Positions 11,953 through 23,273 of a stretch of 64,000 nucleotides of DNA are shown piece after piece (positions within the stretch are counted from its first letter, which is position 1; every line of letters starts with the position of its first letter). Source of the stretch: Trebouxia sp. TZW2008 (lineage: Eukaryota; Chlorophyta; Trebouxiophyceae; Trebouxiales; Trebouxiaceae); assembly GCA_002118135.1 (NCBI GenBank), contig BDIU01000334.1, positions 62,001-126,000 of the forward strand, read 5' to 3'. The translations under genes were made by a program, and so were the position numbers. The notes below the pieces were generated by a model. The model did not search any database. It was not told the DNA's origin and saw nothing but the letters and a program-made list of their open reading frames with translations.

Positions 11953-14900
11953 TTACTCCATTCCATCAAACTCGTCCAGAGTGTTGTTAGCTGTACCCTG
12001 CCCATACGCTGCAGTCTCAGGCAGCTGCAGCGCAAAAGTTGCATTGTCAGCAGCATTGCTGACACCCACAGCTTGACCACCTCTGGACCTGCTCTTGACA
12101 GCTGATGCACGGTCAGGCTTTGAGACAGCTTCAGTGTTGTTGGCTGTGTCCACATCCATGCTGTTGTTGTTCACATTTTCATTGCCACCACCACCCTTGC
12201 TGCTGCTTTGCACGCTGGGGCTGGTGGAAGCTGACGTAGCACCTGAGGCAGAAGCTGAGGCGGAGACTGAGGCGCTGCGCTGTGCCTCAGTTGCTTCTGC
12301 AGCTTCAGCCTCTGCATCTTCTGCTTCAGGTGCTGCTGTTGACTCAGGCAGATTCTCCTGAGTGTCTTCAATCACAGGCAACCCGCCTTGAACTGTGTGC
12401 TGGGTGTGAGACCTGTTGAGCTGCAGCTGCAGAGTTGGTGAGTTCTGTGGCTGTGCAGCAGTGTCATCAGGTGCAGTGCCCGCTTGCTGAACTGCAGTCT
12501 CATTGTCATGCCCGTTGGCATCAGCCCTAGCATGGCCCTGCCCTTCTGTAGGGGCCGCCCCACTTGAATTCTCACCCTGGAACGCAGTCCTTGGATCTGA
12601 GTTGCTCTGCAACTTGCCTGCAGCTGCGTACATGAGCTGCTGACCCAAGGCACGCATGTCTTCATCAGCCTGTGCAATTCTCTCTTGGGCTTTGACTTGA
12701 AGCTCAGCTGCTTTGCGTTTGGCTTCTCCTGCCTGAGCAAATCGCTGAGCCATGCTTTGTAGCAGCGCCAGTTTGACTGACAACACCTCCTCTGCATTGT
12801 GCTGTTGCTCCTGGGCACGCTGCTGTGCACGCTGTGCTTCTTCAAGTAGCGCCTGCACTGTGGCCAGCTGGAGGTCTGCTGCTTGACGTGCTGTCCTCTG
12901 CTCGTCTTCAGCTGACTTTGCATCTGCGGCTGCCTTGACTGCTTGCTCAGCTTCTTCCTTTGCAGCAGCTCCTGACTCTTCTTCTGCCTGCAGTTTGTCA
13001 GAACAGAGCACTGCTTCTTTACAGGGTCTAAGGAGAGTGGGAATGTGTAAAACAGTACAATTGTGACAGCAAAATTTGGCTGTGATCTGTCATAAGTGCA
13101 AGCTTGCAGATCTGGTTGTGCATGGCAGCAGCAGCTCTATGTTGGATACGGCAATATTCTCGCACAGCTTGCATTACGACATCATATTACACACAGATGA
13201 ATGCATAAAAGGACTCTTGGCCTGCCAACAGCCCCAGATTCACTCAACGCAGCTGACACGCGCAATCACTTGCACTTGGGCCACAGGACTCAAACAAACA
13301 GAAAAGTCTAGGGCAACAGTGCTTGATGTGTCCCACCCGAAGGCTCTCTGCCTGTTTCTGAAGCGCCTCAGCAGTGCTCCTGGCCTGTTCCATTTGCGCA
13401 TCAAGCCTCTGATCAAGCTCAATTGCCTGCTGCTGGGCCTTTGACAAGCTGGCCTTTAGGGAAGCCACCTCCTCATTCAGAGAGCCCACCTCAGCGGTCA
13501 GTTTCGCCTCTTGCTCTTGCAAGGATGCATGTTTTGCCTGCAATCAGACGCCAAGAGTGATGACTCTTGCGGGACAGTCAACTTGAACAGATAGCTTAGC
13601 TCTTGCACAGTTGTGTCTTTTGGCCTGCGATGAACATGACCGTCAGACGTGGAGTCTCGTGTTGCGTGCAGAGAGCCAACCTCAGCAGATGGTTTGGCCT
13701 CTTGTTCTTGCAAAAGACGCATGTTTGGCCTGCAGTGGACAGGACAGTCAGGCACGAGAGTGATGACTTGTTCAGAGAGATAACCTCAGCAGACAGCTCG
13801 GCTTCTTGCTCTTGCAAAGAGGAATGTTCTGCCTGCAATGGTCATTGTGTTCAGATCATGGAAGCTTAATGCTTTTGGCATGCTTGTCATGCGTTATTTG
13901 CTGACTGCTAACGCTTTGAGGTCACAGCATGCAAAGCCTGCTTGAAGGTGGGATGGGCAACACAGCAATGTGCATGGCAGGAGTTGAGCAAGCATTGCAC
14001 ACAGCTTCTCTTCTTTGTTGCCAAAAATTTTACACAAACTCTAACGACAGTGATCGAGAGTGGCTCGATTGAAAGCCTTGCCCTGAAACACTGAAGCTAG
14101 AGGGCATGCAGCATGTGGCGCAAGCATCTGCAGCCAAGGCTCAACTTGTGTGCCATCTTGATCTTGACGCTCAGTAAGGACAAGCTGCTGCTGAGGAATG
14201 ACCATAGCGAAGCAGAAGCTTGGTGCACAAGCAGAGCTTCAAGGCAGTTCAGAAGATATAGTGTACCTCCAGATCTGTCAGCTTGGCGGTCGTCTCTGTA
14301 AGGGTGGCGGTTTCAGATGCCAGCTTCTGCTCAGCTTCCTCAGCTCTGCTGAGATTGCTTGCTGCCTGCTGCTCAGCTGCTTCAACAGCTGCCTTGGTAG
14401 CTTCTGCTGCCTTCTCAGCGTTTGCTTGTGCCTGCAGCATGAATAAACACTGTAGCATTGGTATACATGTCTGCCAGTCGTTCGTGCACGCATTGGTTCA
14501 AGAAACCTGCTACTTTGATTCTTTTAGCCGAGACTGCTGTGAGAGCCATTCTTGCTCAAGTCAATGTGGACAAATGCACAATTCACATTCTGAAAACAGA
14601 CGGCAGATCTGCACTTGTGCAGCACAGCGGGCCAACTTCTGATTGCAAACCCTGAAAGACTGAGCAGACGAATTTGCACTGTGACAGACTCAGCAGGGCC
14701 GTCAGTGTACCTGTTGTTGAGCAAGAACAGCATCCTCTTGTGCAGATTGTGCAGCTGCAGCAACCTCTCTACTGACATCAGAAAGCTGCTTTGCAAACTG
14801 CTCTTTCTGGCTGCGTTCACCATCCAGTCTTTTACGCAGGTCCTGCAGAAGTCATGCATGTTTGTTGTCAAGTGGAGATGTTGTCCAATCAGAAAGCAGA

Positions 14901-15927
14901 CAGTCAAAGTGATCAAACAGAAAAGCAATATAAGCGCTCATCCCTGCAGATTGTTTCCGTGATTAGAAGCCTGGCCTAAACCTGCTGAGATGTGGCCTAT
15001 GCTGCTGTCAGCATAGCTACGGTGCAAGCAAAGTTGCTTCATCCATCAGGGGACATGCTACGACAACCAATGCACACTCCACAACAATGGCTGCAGCAAT
15101 GCAGTTTGATTGTGAAGTTGTCTCCTTGACTCTGTCAATTAGCAGCCTTTGACACTTTGCATCAACAGACTCAATCTGTGTTGGCACTGATAACGAGCAG
15201 ACAGACCTGGTTCGACTGCTCAAGTTGAGCAACTGACTTCAGCAATGCATCGCTATCACCAGCTGCACGAGTGCGTTTGCCATCTGGACTGTCATCAACA
15301 GTTGAGGAGCGCTGCCTCTTGCCAAGTCCCTCTGCTTGCTTCTTGAAGACATACCTGAACACACAAGCAACTTAATGCACCTCAGTTGCGCTGCAGATGA
15401 TGCTGAACCTGTATCATTTTGCTAATGAGAGCGATTCGACAGCCACTGTTTTTTGGCTTACTGCAGAAGTGCTTTGTTGTCAGCAGTCCAGCTGAGCTGG
15501 ATCTTGTCACCCTCTGACAGAGGTACAGCATTATGCTTGGCGACCCTTTCGTCATTGACAATGGTTCCGTTTGTGCTTGTGTCCTCGATCCAGTACCCCA
15601 CTGGCTCCTGTCACGGGTATACAGTGTGAAGGTAGGCAAGAGAGGCAATCAAAGTTACGCCTCAACAGGAAGGCATTGCACGCCAAGCAGTACCTTGAGG
15701 CTTGTGTAGAAGATTCTGCAGTGAGTTCCGCTGACTTGCGCCCATTTGTTAGGCAGTCTGCAGGAATCGCGTCCTGTGACACTCCTGCCTAATTTGGTTT
15801 CGTCTGCGATCAATATGTCAGGTCCGTGTGGACCCTGGAACTCCTTTGCGAGGTCGCTGTCCGCGTACAAGAAGTACGACATGCTACCCTGCTGCGAATT
15901 TAACGGATGGAACCGCCCGGCGCTCAA
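11953..15927 (-). CDS. FHA-domain coiled-coil protein
   Basis: A phosphothreonine-binding FHA protein with a long coiled coil, resembling plant SMAD/FHA coiled-coil proteins of unknown role. Exons in phase: 15927-15694, 15607-15462, 15354-15207, 14842-14711, 14431-14267, 13537-13337, 12987-11953, about 686 residues. The FHA core is split over exons 1 and 2: LGRSVTG (Gly-Arg), VSGTHCRI (Ser-x-x-His) and TSTNGTIVND (Asn-Gly). Exon 3 has a basic KRQRSS/KRTRA patch that could be a nuclear signal. From about residue 180 to 480 follow heptad-rich Ala/Glu/Gln coiled coils. The tail is low complexity (Ser/Ala/Asn runs) and ends TANNTLDEFDGME. Its 5' end faces the polyamine fusion gene across about 370 bases. 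Additional small exons between exons 4 and 6 cannot be excluded. Confidence 0.86.
13600..13838 (-). repeat. Two decayed copies of FHA-gene coiled-coil exon 6
   Basis: The coding start of exon 6 (SLQEQEAKLTAEVGSLN at 13537-13480) is repeated upstream as SLQEQEAELSAEVISLN (about 13838-13770) and LLQEQEAKPSAEVGSLH (about 13745-13660). The upstream copies keep an acceptor-like start but no donor, so they look like intronic relics. Confidence 0.8.
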
Positions 15928-16298
15928 CGACCGCTCTGAGCGCCTGCCTCAAAATCTTGCTACGCGTGCTTCGCATGCTGTGCTGTGCAGGGCACTTGCG
16001 CACGTCAACGCAGGTGCAAGGGCGGTACAGAGGGCGCCTTCTCAGATTCCTCGCAATGGCGCCCAGCTGCCCTAGCACTCAAAACCCTAGATATCGTGAA
16101 TCTGGAGCTTAATTTGAACCAGCGAACCCTCTGCAAATCCTGCCCGACAGGCAGCCTCCAGTACTCAGTACAGCCTCCAACTGAAAGCAAAGTCGCCTGA
16201 AATCCCGGCCTCCTGCTGCTGCGGCAGCTCACGACCCCTCGTGAACCTGCCGTCTGCCACCACGAATTGCCATCGGGCCAACCTTTTGCCGAAAGTCA
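15928..16298. promoter_or_regulatory. Divergent promoter/leader of FHA gene and polyamine fusion gene
   Basis: About 370 bases separate the ATG of the FHA gene (-) from the ATG of the conserved uORF of the AdoMetDC-ODC gene (+), so both transcripts must start here or just inside. The stretch is locally richer in CG dinucleotides (cgcc, ccgc, gcgcc) than the surrounding DNA. No TATA box is clear. Confidence 0.55.
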
Positions 16299-16574
16299 AT
16301 GGAACCCAAAGGTGGTGATAAACCCAGTAATCGCAAATCTAGTCGTGGTGTCAGCAGTTGCCGCAAGCAATCCAGCCGGCAGTACGAGCGTGCTCTCCCT
16401 CTTGCTATTCCTGAGATCCGCCCCTGGGGAGGGGTGTCCAAGTACAAAGAAAGTGCATACGGAGACGTGAGTTGTCTACCTATAGTTGCTCTCTTTGCGC
16501 AACTGCTATCAAGTATGGCTTGCAAAGGCTTACACCAGCCATGTGCGCTGCAGTGCTGCAAGGAGCCGAGCTAA
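16299..16574 (+). promoter_or_regulatory. Conserved AdoMetDC-type peptide uORF (spliced, 62 codons)
   Basis: An upstream open reading frame of the plant S-adenosylmethionine decarboxylase type, which in plants mediates polyamine-dependent translational repression of the main ORF. Exon 16299-16466 starts MEPKGGDKPSNRKSS and continues QYERALPLAIPEIRPWGGVSK then YKESAYGD. A 16467-16553 intron (GTGAGT...GCTGCAG) joins it to CCKEPS and stop TAA at 16572-16574. The start (ME-KGG-K), the core (YE-x-PL-x-x-x-IE/PE-x-RP-x-GG) and the C-terminal K-x-PS-stop all match the plant peptide as I know it. The stop lies 64 bases before the main ATG at 16639. No tiny overlapping uORF of the plant kind precedes it. 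Confidence 0.87.
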
Positions 16575-16638
16575 CAGCCTTACCTGTTACTGCTGCTGAC
16601 TGACCAGCTTTCTTCGCCGCCGAGCAACACTTGTTCTG

Positions 16639-19600
16639 ATGGCCGCGCCAGACGCGGTTACCTGGCCGACACCCGTCTTTGAAGGATCCGAAAAAAGGCT
16701 TGAAATTGACTTCTCTCGCACAATTGGCAGTGGTCTTCGCAGCCTCAGCCGAGCTCAGCTTGACCAGCTCATGGAGCAAGCAGGCTGCTGCATCGTGTCA
16801 GACCGTCACAACGACCAGTTCGACGCTTACGTCTTGTCCGAGTCCAGCTTGTTTGTGTTCCCTACCAAATTGGTTTTGAAGACATGTGGTACCACTAAAA
16901 TCCTTTGCGCCATTCCATTGCTACTGGAATATGCCACCAGCCTTGGCTGCAACCCTCAGCGCTGCAAATACTCTAGGGCCTCGTTCCTATACCCTCACTA
17001 TCAGGTAACATTCAACACATGCACTGCAAAGGCTTTCAACTTCAGGTCTGACAGCTCACTTGTCTGCACACTGCATAGTTAAACACCTAGTTAATAGTCA
17101 CATGCAAGGGCAGTCTAGTAGCTTTTGCTTTGCCTGCTTATTCCTACAGCTTGTGCTATGCTTTGCTCTTTTGCAGTTCCTGACATTGCTTGCTCATACC
17201 TGCTTGTCTGACATTCCCTCTGATGGGTGCAGCCTGAGATCTACCAGTGCTTTGACCATGAGGTGGTCTTCCTCAAGCAGCACTTTGGCAACCTAGGTCA
17301 TGGAGGCGACGCCTACATCCTTGGTGATGCCAGCAATGGCCTGCAGTGGCACGTTTTTGTGGCAGATGCAGATCACAATGTCCCTAAGGCTCAAGCTGCG
17401 CCAGCAGTTTACTCTCTTGAGGTGTGCATGACCGAGCTGTGTTCAGAGAAGTCTCTGCAGTTTGTTAGAGGCGACAGCTTCGTCTCAGCACAGCACACGA
17501 GCACCTCAAGCGGCATTCAGAGCCTTGTCCCTAATGCTCAGATTGATGACTACGTCTTTGAGCCCTGTGGGTACAGCATGAACAGCATGGAAGGTGCTGG
17601 TTTCAGCACGATTCATATCACTCCAGAGGACAGCTTCAGCTACGCCAGCTTTGAAATTTCAAACTACGCCACTGACAGCTTGGACATCAACCGGCTCGTC
17701 TCCACAGCTGTGGACATCTTCAACCCAGGCAAAATGACAGTTGCCCTGACTGTTGACACCAACCTGCCCTGTTGCATGTGGGGTGAGTCAGTGCAGACGC
17801 CACATGGGTACACATGCCATGCACAGGTGAATCAGATGTTCAGCTGCGGCGGGCGCACAGCATTCTACAGCATGGCCAGGGACGCTAAACAGCACACCCA
17901 AACAGAACCAGCCAGCCCAATGACAGTGCTTGAGCGACCAGCAAGCCTCATGTCTTTCAGTGGTGTCTCTGATTCTGACAGATTCAGCACCATTGACACT
18001 GCTTCATCTCCTGACGATGCCAAACTGGCTAAAGTCAAAGAAGAGGAAGACCCTGCAGCAGTTTCAGCAGTCACTGCACCCAGCCTTGCTGTGACTAGGC
18101 CAGGGAATAGTCAGCTTGAGGCAGATGTAATGAACAGTCAGCGGCTAGCTGTGTTGAAGGTCTTGGAGTGCTTCAATGCCACCATGATTGATGTGGGCAA
18201 TGATGCAGCATATGATGCCTTCATCAAAAAGGTATCGGGTCTTTCTGCTGCATAGCCTGTCGCAGTGCAGCAGCGGTGCTGCTTACGCCTGGCACGTCAA
18301 GTACTGCTGAATGCTGCTCTTTTCCTGAGGCAGGGGTGCACTTCTGTTGCTGTTTGTGCTTGGCATGTCAAGGGCTTTCAAAAGCTGCTCTTAGCCTGAA
18401 AAGCAATATAGTTGCTTTGCTGTTTGCGCCTGGCAAGTCATTTGCTGCTGAATGTCATTTGCTGCTGAATGTTGCACTGTCCCGTGTGATTTTGATTTGT
18501 CTGCTGAACGCTCTAGTGTGCAAGTGTCCACAGCGTTATGCAGAGTTGTCAGTTTTCCACAAGGCAGGCTGCAGTGAGCTGCCTGTTAGCCAGCTTCATT
18601 TGCGTGTCAGTCAGACATCCATCATTATCAACAATGTCAGTATTGTGTTTACACTGGTCTGCCATGCAGTCGTGGTATGTGCTGCTGGTTTTTTTTGCTG
18701 TTGAAGCACTGCAGCACAGGCTGAAACGGCATGCAGGCTTTAGAGCTGTCCCTGCTGCTGTCTGCATGCCCAAGTGCTGCAAGCTGCCATGTTAGAGGCT
18801 CCTTGTCGCAGGTCGGGGATACAGCAGTATGTGGGCTGCAACAAAAGCAGCAAAGCATGCTGCACAGTTTGCCAGGCCGTCACTTTGCAACTGTCAGATC
18901 ATTGCAACTGGCAGATCATACTAGGCTCAGAAGTGGCATGCTCCGCTGTTGACCACCTGCAAATCCACATTTGCCAATTTTGTCAACAATTTTGCTGCTT
19001 TGGCACAGGTGGTTCAGGAACAGAGCCTCGAAGACCCACTGTACGTCCTAGACCTAGGGGCAGTTCTGCGCCTGTACCAAGCCTGGACAGCCCTGATGCC
19101 CCGCGTCCAGCCCTTCTACGCTGTCAAGTGCAACACAGACCCAGCCATGATCTCATTGCTCTCAGCACTCGGCGCCGGTTTTGACTGCGCCTCAGAGTGG
19201 GAAGCGGACACTGTTTTGGGTCTAGGAGTTCCAGCAGACAGGATTGTTTTTGCCAACGCATGCAAGCGACCATGTGACATCCGATTTGCTGCGGCTAAGG
19301 CGCTCAACCTGACCACGTTCGACACAAAGAGCGAGCTGCATAAGCTTGCCAGGTGGCATCCCAAGACCAAGGCGCTGTTGCGAATCAGAGCAGATGACAC
19401 ACAGGTTAGCTTCATGCTGCCTTAAGGTCGTGTATCTGATGTGCTCTCCATCGTCACTAATTCTTTGGCAGTGAGGTGTTGCTGGGCTCTGGGCAGATAA
19501 GACAGTGGTCAGGTCGCTGCTCTCCTGCATGAGCGTACGGCATCTGCGGATCAGAGCAGATGATCTACCGGTCAGTCATGCAAAGCTCTCAGCTCGAGTC

Positions 19601-22600
19601 CACACCCCAAATTTCTGTTGTTTTGGAGGTGTGAAAAGGTGTATTTTGCCACTGGTTCTTGACAGTAAGGCTTTGCTGTGAATCGGGGCGCATGGTGCAC
19701 AGGTGACCTTTCATTCCTGTGACTGCTCTTGCACAGATGCAGATTTTCCAGAGTCTGCGTTAATCTGTGTTTGCCTTGTGTTATGTATATATGCTACGTG
19801 GTGTCAGTTGGGGAGCAAGTATGGCACCCTGATGGAGGACTGCCCGGTCCTGCTAGCCACTGCTCACCCTGGGTCTGTGCTCTGTAGGCGCAGTGTCATA
19901 ATTCATCATCTGCTGAATATTGGATCAACCAGCTCTCCATTCTACCAGTGCTCAATTGCAGTGTCAAAAGCTTTGTGCTAACACTCATGTGTGCATACTG
20001 CAGGCGCTGTGCCAGCTGGGGAGCAAGTATGGCACCCTGATGGAGGACTACCCTGCTCTGCCAGTCACTGCTTTCACCCTGTGTTCACGTGCACTGCCAT
20101 AGTTCATTGTCTGCTGGTGCCCAATGTCACCAGCGCTCACTTGCAGTGTCACAAGCTTTGTGCTAACACTACGTTGTGCACTGCAGGCGCGCTGTCAGCT
20201 GGGCAACAAGTATGGCACCCTGATGGAGGACTGTCCCGCCCTGCTAGCCACTGCTAAGCAGCAAGGCATCCAGGTGGAGGGGGTGGCCTTCCATGTGGGC
20301 AGTGGTGCCACCAGCCCTCAGGCCTTTGCTGATGCTATTGCTGCTGCCCGTCAGGTGGGTTTGCTGTTTATCCTGTGACTGTCTGTTCAGACTGTTACTT
20401 GTAGCATGTAACAAATGAACACGCTGCTTATGCTCTAAGTCAAAGTGGAATTCACCGTGGCCTTCAATGTGGGCAGTGATGCTTCCAGCTCCCAAGCCTT
20501 TGCAGAAGCCACCGCTGCTGCCCGACAATTTGGTTCTGCTGCTCCTGCTAGAGGTCATGTTGCGCCTTATGATACACGTGACCCTAATACCTGCGCTTAC
20601 ATTTTGGCGTGCTTTGTGGTGCATATGACTGACAATGCAGCAATGCAAGTCAAAAGGGCTTTCTATGCCGACAGTGGCAACAACAGCCCCCAAAGCCTTA
20701 GCAGATGCCATTGCTGCTGCATGCCTGCTGCATCTCATCTCACACACCTTGAGTCACACTGCAATCTCATCGTGCTCGTGGCAGTGTACTGCAATTGCTA
20801 GGCCCCAAGCCTTTGCTGATGCCAGTGCTGTAGCCTGTCAGGTGGGCTCAGACCTCCATCCTGTGCTGCAAACATGTGTCATTAGTGGGCAGTGGTGGCA
20901 CTAGCCCTTGCAGATGCCATTGCTGCTGCCCGCTATTTCCATTCTGCTGCTTAGACTGCAACTCGCATTGCAACTGACCTGTAGTGGTCAAGCATCAGAC
21001 GTCCTTACTTTCAACCTTAGCATAAGTCAGCCTGGCAGCACAAGATGGGCCACACATACCACTCAAACCCCTCACCCGCGCTGAGGGTATGTCTAGTATC
21101 AGTCAATCTAGTGTCATTACATTGCAGCTTTTGTGGTTGGCATTGCTGCTGCCTGCCAGGCGGGCTTATTGCAAGCACAAAGAAAAAAATGTCATGGCGC
21201 AAATCCACATTACCTTGCAACATTGGTGTTGCAGGCTTAAAAAAGCCTATTTGCCAGCTGCTGCTTCCTGAGTGCCTGCCATGCATCTCCTGCCATGGCC
21301 ATGCACTGATGCTCGGTCTTAGCATCACTCCTACCCTTGTGTTAAATGGTAGGCGGGATGACAAGATGAAGCAGCATTGCATCTTCATGGCAGAAGAAGA
21401 AGCATGATATGCATCTAGCAGCAGTGAGCAAGATGTCACAAAATTTTGTCCACATGTGCACATCGATCAGCAACTTGCAAAGCGCAAACATGAAGCAGAA
21501 ATGCACCCTACCAGCGCAGGTTAGCACATGATTGAACTGGTTGGAGACAGTTGATTGCTTCTGTACGTACCTAGATGGGCCTGCTGAGCCTGCCTAGCCC
21601 ACGTTTACACGAATGAATGAATACCTGAGTTGTGTGGTCATTCTGATGGCATTGGTTTGTGTTGTGTGGCACAACTGTGTAAAGATCCTGTGTCAACACC
21701 TTTGCACACAATTTCAGTCACTCAAGAGACCTTTGCTCAGCATCTCAGTCACTAGCACAAGCCAGTGCCAGTCAGTCATAGGCCCTTGGGTTTTGAGGTC
21801 TTTTTCATCAGGAAAACAAGCATTTTATGACCTTTTAGGTCAGGAAAATCTTCCATCATTGAAACATAAGTCAGAACACGCTAAGTCGTTCCATGGTGTC
21901 AACTTGTGCACCTTTCAATATGCCGCTGTGTCCAGCAAGTCCTGGCTGTGGCAGCACATTGAAATGGTGCCTGGGATGGCACGATGAGCCACAACAGATT
22001 GCAGCTGTCACAACAGATTGCAGCTGTCATGTGAGCTAAGCAGTGAACAAGAACCCATGCCTGACAGGTCAAGCGGGGTTCCTTGTACACTTGTATCCAG
22101 ATGTTGTGAGGGACACCAACATGCTGTGCAATCTCAATGTCAATGTACTTGTGTACAGGTCAAGCAAATACCAGAAGTTGTTTGTGCCTGAAAAGGGTGA
22201 TTTGCTGCAGGTCTTTGACAAAGGAGCAGAGCTAGGCTTCAACATGCACATCCTGGATATTGGTGGTGGCTTTGCTGGCGGCTGCTTTGATGAGTCTGGC
22301 ACCGTACTGTTGGGGCAGGTGCCCTCTGCTGTCAATCACGCCCTTGACACCCATTTTTCTGACCCCTCTGTCAAGGTAAATGCGCGATTAGTTTGCCGAT
22401 TCTGCTGTAGAGGTTCATCTTCCTGATGCTCCTGTCAGTGCACAACAGCCAGGGCAGGTGCCCTCTGCTGTCAACAATGCCCTCGACAACCAGCTCCCTG
22501 ACCCTTGTGTCAAACACACTGCTGCTCAGTTTGGCAATGCATCAAAAGCTGCTTCACAGTACAGTATTGGCAATGAAATGATGGCTCCTTCATGCCTACC

Positions 22601-23273
22601 TACCTAGTCCATATGAGCTGCAGAACACATTGGCTGTGCACAAGCATTTACGCTGCCATGTGCCAAAGTGTCTGCTTGGTAGGACTTGATGGCAACTGTA
22701 AGGAGACAGGAGGCTGTTGCTGTCATGAGCTGTGAAGTGAACAGTTGAAAGTGCTACAATTGATCTTTTTAATTCATCTACTTAAAAATAAATTTTAAAA
22801 TACTTTTTGAAACCCTGCAGGTAATTGCAGAGCCGGGGCGCTACTTTGCTGAGGCGTGCTGCACCTTTGCCTGCATGGTATTTGGCATCAGAGCTCAGAA
22901 ACTCTTGGACGGCACCCAAGGCTATGACTACTGGATTACAGATGGTTTGTATGGCTCTATGAACAGCGTCATGTATGACCATGCAACTCTGACTACCAGG
23001 CCTCTGGATGCGTCCTGGCCACACAATGAACCCTCAGTTAGCACAGAGCAAACTTCTGCTGCAAAGCAGCTTTACAAGTCCACTGTGTTTGGACCCACAT
23101 GCGATGGATTGGACACTGTGCTGAAAGACTACAGCCTGCCCAAATTGCGCAACGGCGATTGGCTGGTCTTTCCCAACATGGGTGCTTACACCCTTTCTGG
23201 TGCTTCCAATTTCAATGGCATCAACAGCACAGATGTCAAGACGTTCTACCTCTGGTCTCAGCATAGCATCTAG
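16639..23273 (+). CDS. SAMDC-ODC: Bifunctional S-adenosylmethionine decarboxylase-ornithine decarboxylase fusion
   Basis: Two enzymes of polyamine synthesis in one frame. AdoMetDC makes decarboxylated AdoMet (aminopropyl donor); ODC makes putrescine from ornithine using PLP. Exons: 16639-17004, 17233-18231, 19009-19404, 20187-20354, 22211-22375, 22821-23273, all phase 0, about 848 residues. AdoMetDC half: VLSESSLF with the self-cleavage Glu68/Ser69 that yields the pyruvoyl group, LKTCGTT (Cys83), CGYSMN and STIHITPE. A Ser/Glu-rich linker (about 340-420) leads to an ODC-type N-terminus ([20 protein letters not shown]) joined to [20 protein letters not shown] half: PFYAVKCN (PLP Lys about 495), [39 protein letters not shown] (Cys about 792) and [13 protein letters not shown]. 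No in-frame ATG lies between the upstream stop at 18922 and exon 3, arguing against a separate ODC gene. Such fusions are known from Plasmodium. Confidence 0.9.
18280..18490 (+). repeat. Imperfect tandem repeats in the fusion-gene linker intron
   Basis: Three related blocks of about 70 bases start near 18287, 18359 and 18428, each with a core like cctggcacgtcaa followed by gctgctgaatg. They lie just inside the intron that joins the AdoMetDC and ODC halves. Confidence 0.6.
19801..20945 (+). repeat. Multiple partial copies of ODC exon 4
   Basis: The real exon is 20187-20354. Its first half is repeated at 19801-19864 and about 20004-20071 ([13 protein letters not shown] in both). Its second half is repeated at about 20451-20540 ([20 protein letters not shown]), 20660-20735, 20805-20860 and 20885-20945 with growing decay. 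Copies before the exon are 5' parts and copies after it are 3' parts. Confidence 0.85.
21545..21635 (-). mobile_element. Fragment of dispersed repeat in ODC intron
   Basis: Inverse-orientation copy of the family also seen at 6730-6825, 55975-56065 and 58690-58790. It carries gggcctgctgagcctgcc with flanking gtacgtacctag and a gaatgaatgaat end. Confidence 0.5.
22450..22520 (+). repeat. Partial copy of ODC exon 5 end
   Basis: The 3' end of exon 5 ([20 protein letters not shown] before 22375) is repeated here as [20 protein letters not shown] followed by loss of the donor. It lies in the following intron. Confidence 0.8.

Noticed and set aside
12095..12923. Long frames opposite or shifted to the FHA gene's last exon
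   Set aside because: They are shadows of the low-complexity coiled-coil exon; only one frame has the heptad pattern and joins the upstream exons in phase.
18949..19404. A separate ODC gene starting near 18949
   Set aside because: The frame upstream of exon 3 opens with TTG, not ATG, and is closed by a stop at 18922. Phase and homology connect exon 3 to the AdoMetDC linker instead.
19801..20071. Extra ODC exons [13 protein letters not shown]
   Set aside because: They repeat the start of the real exon 4, lack its second half and usable donors, and their inclusion would duplicate a conserved core segment.
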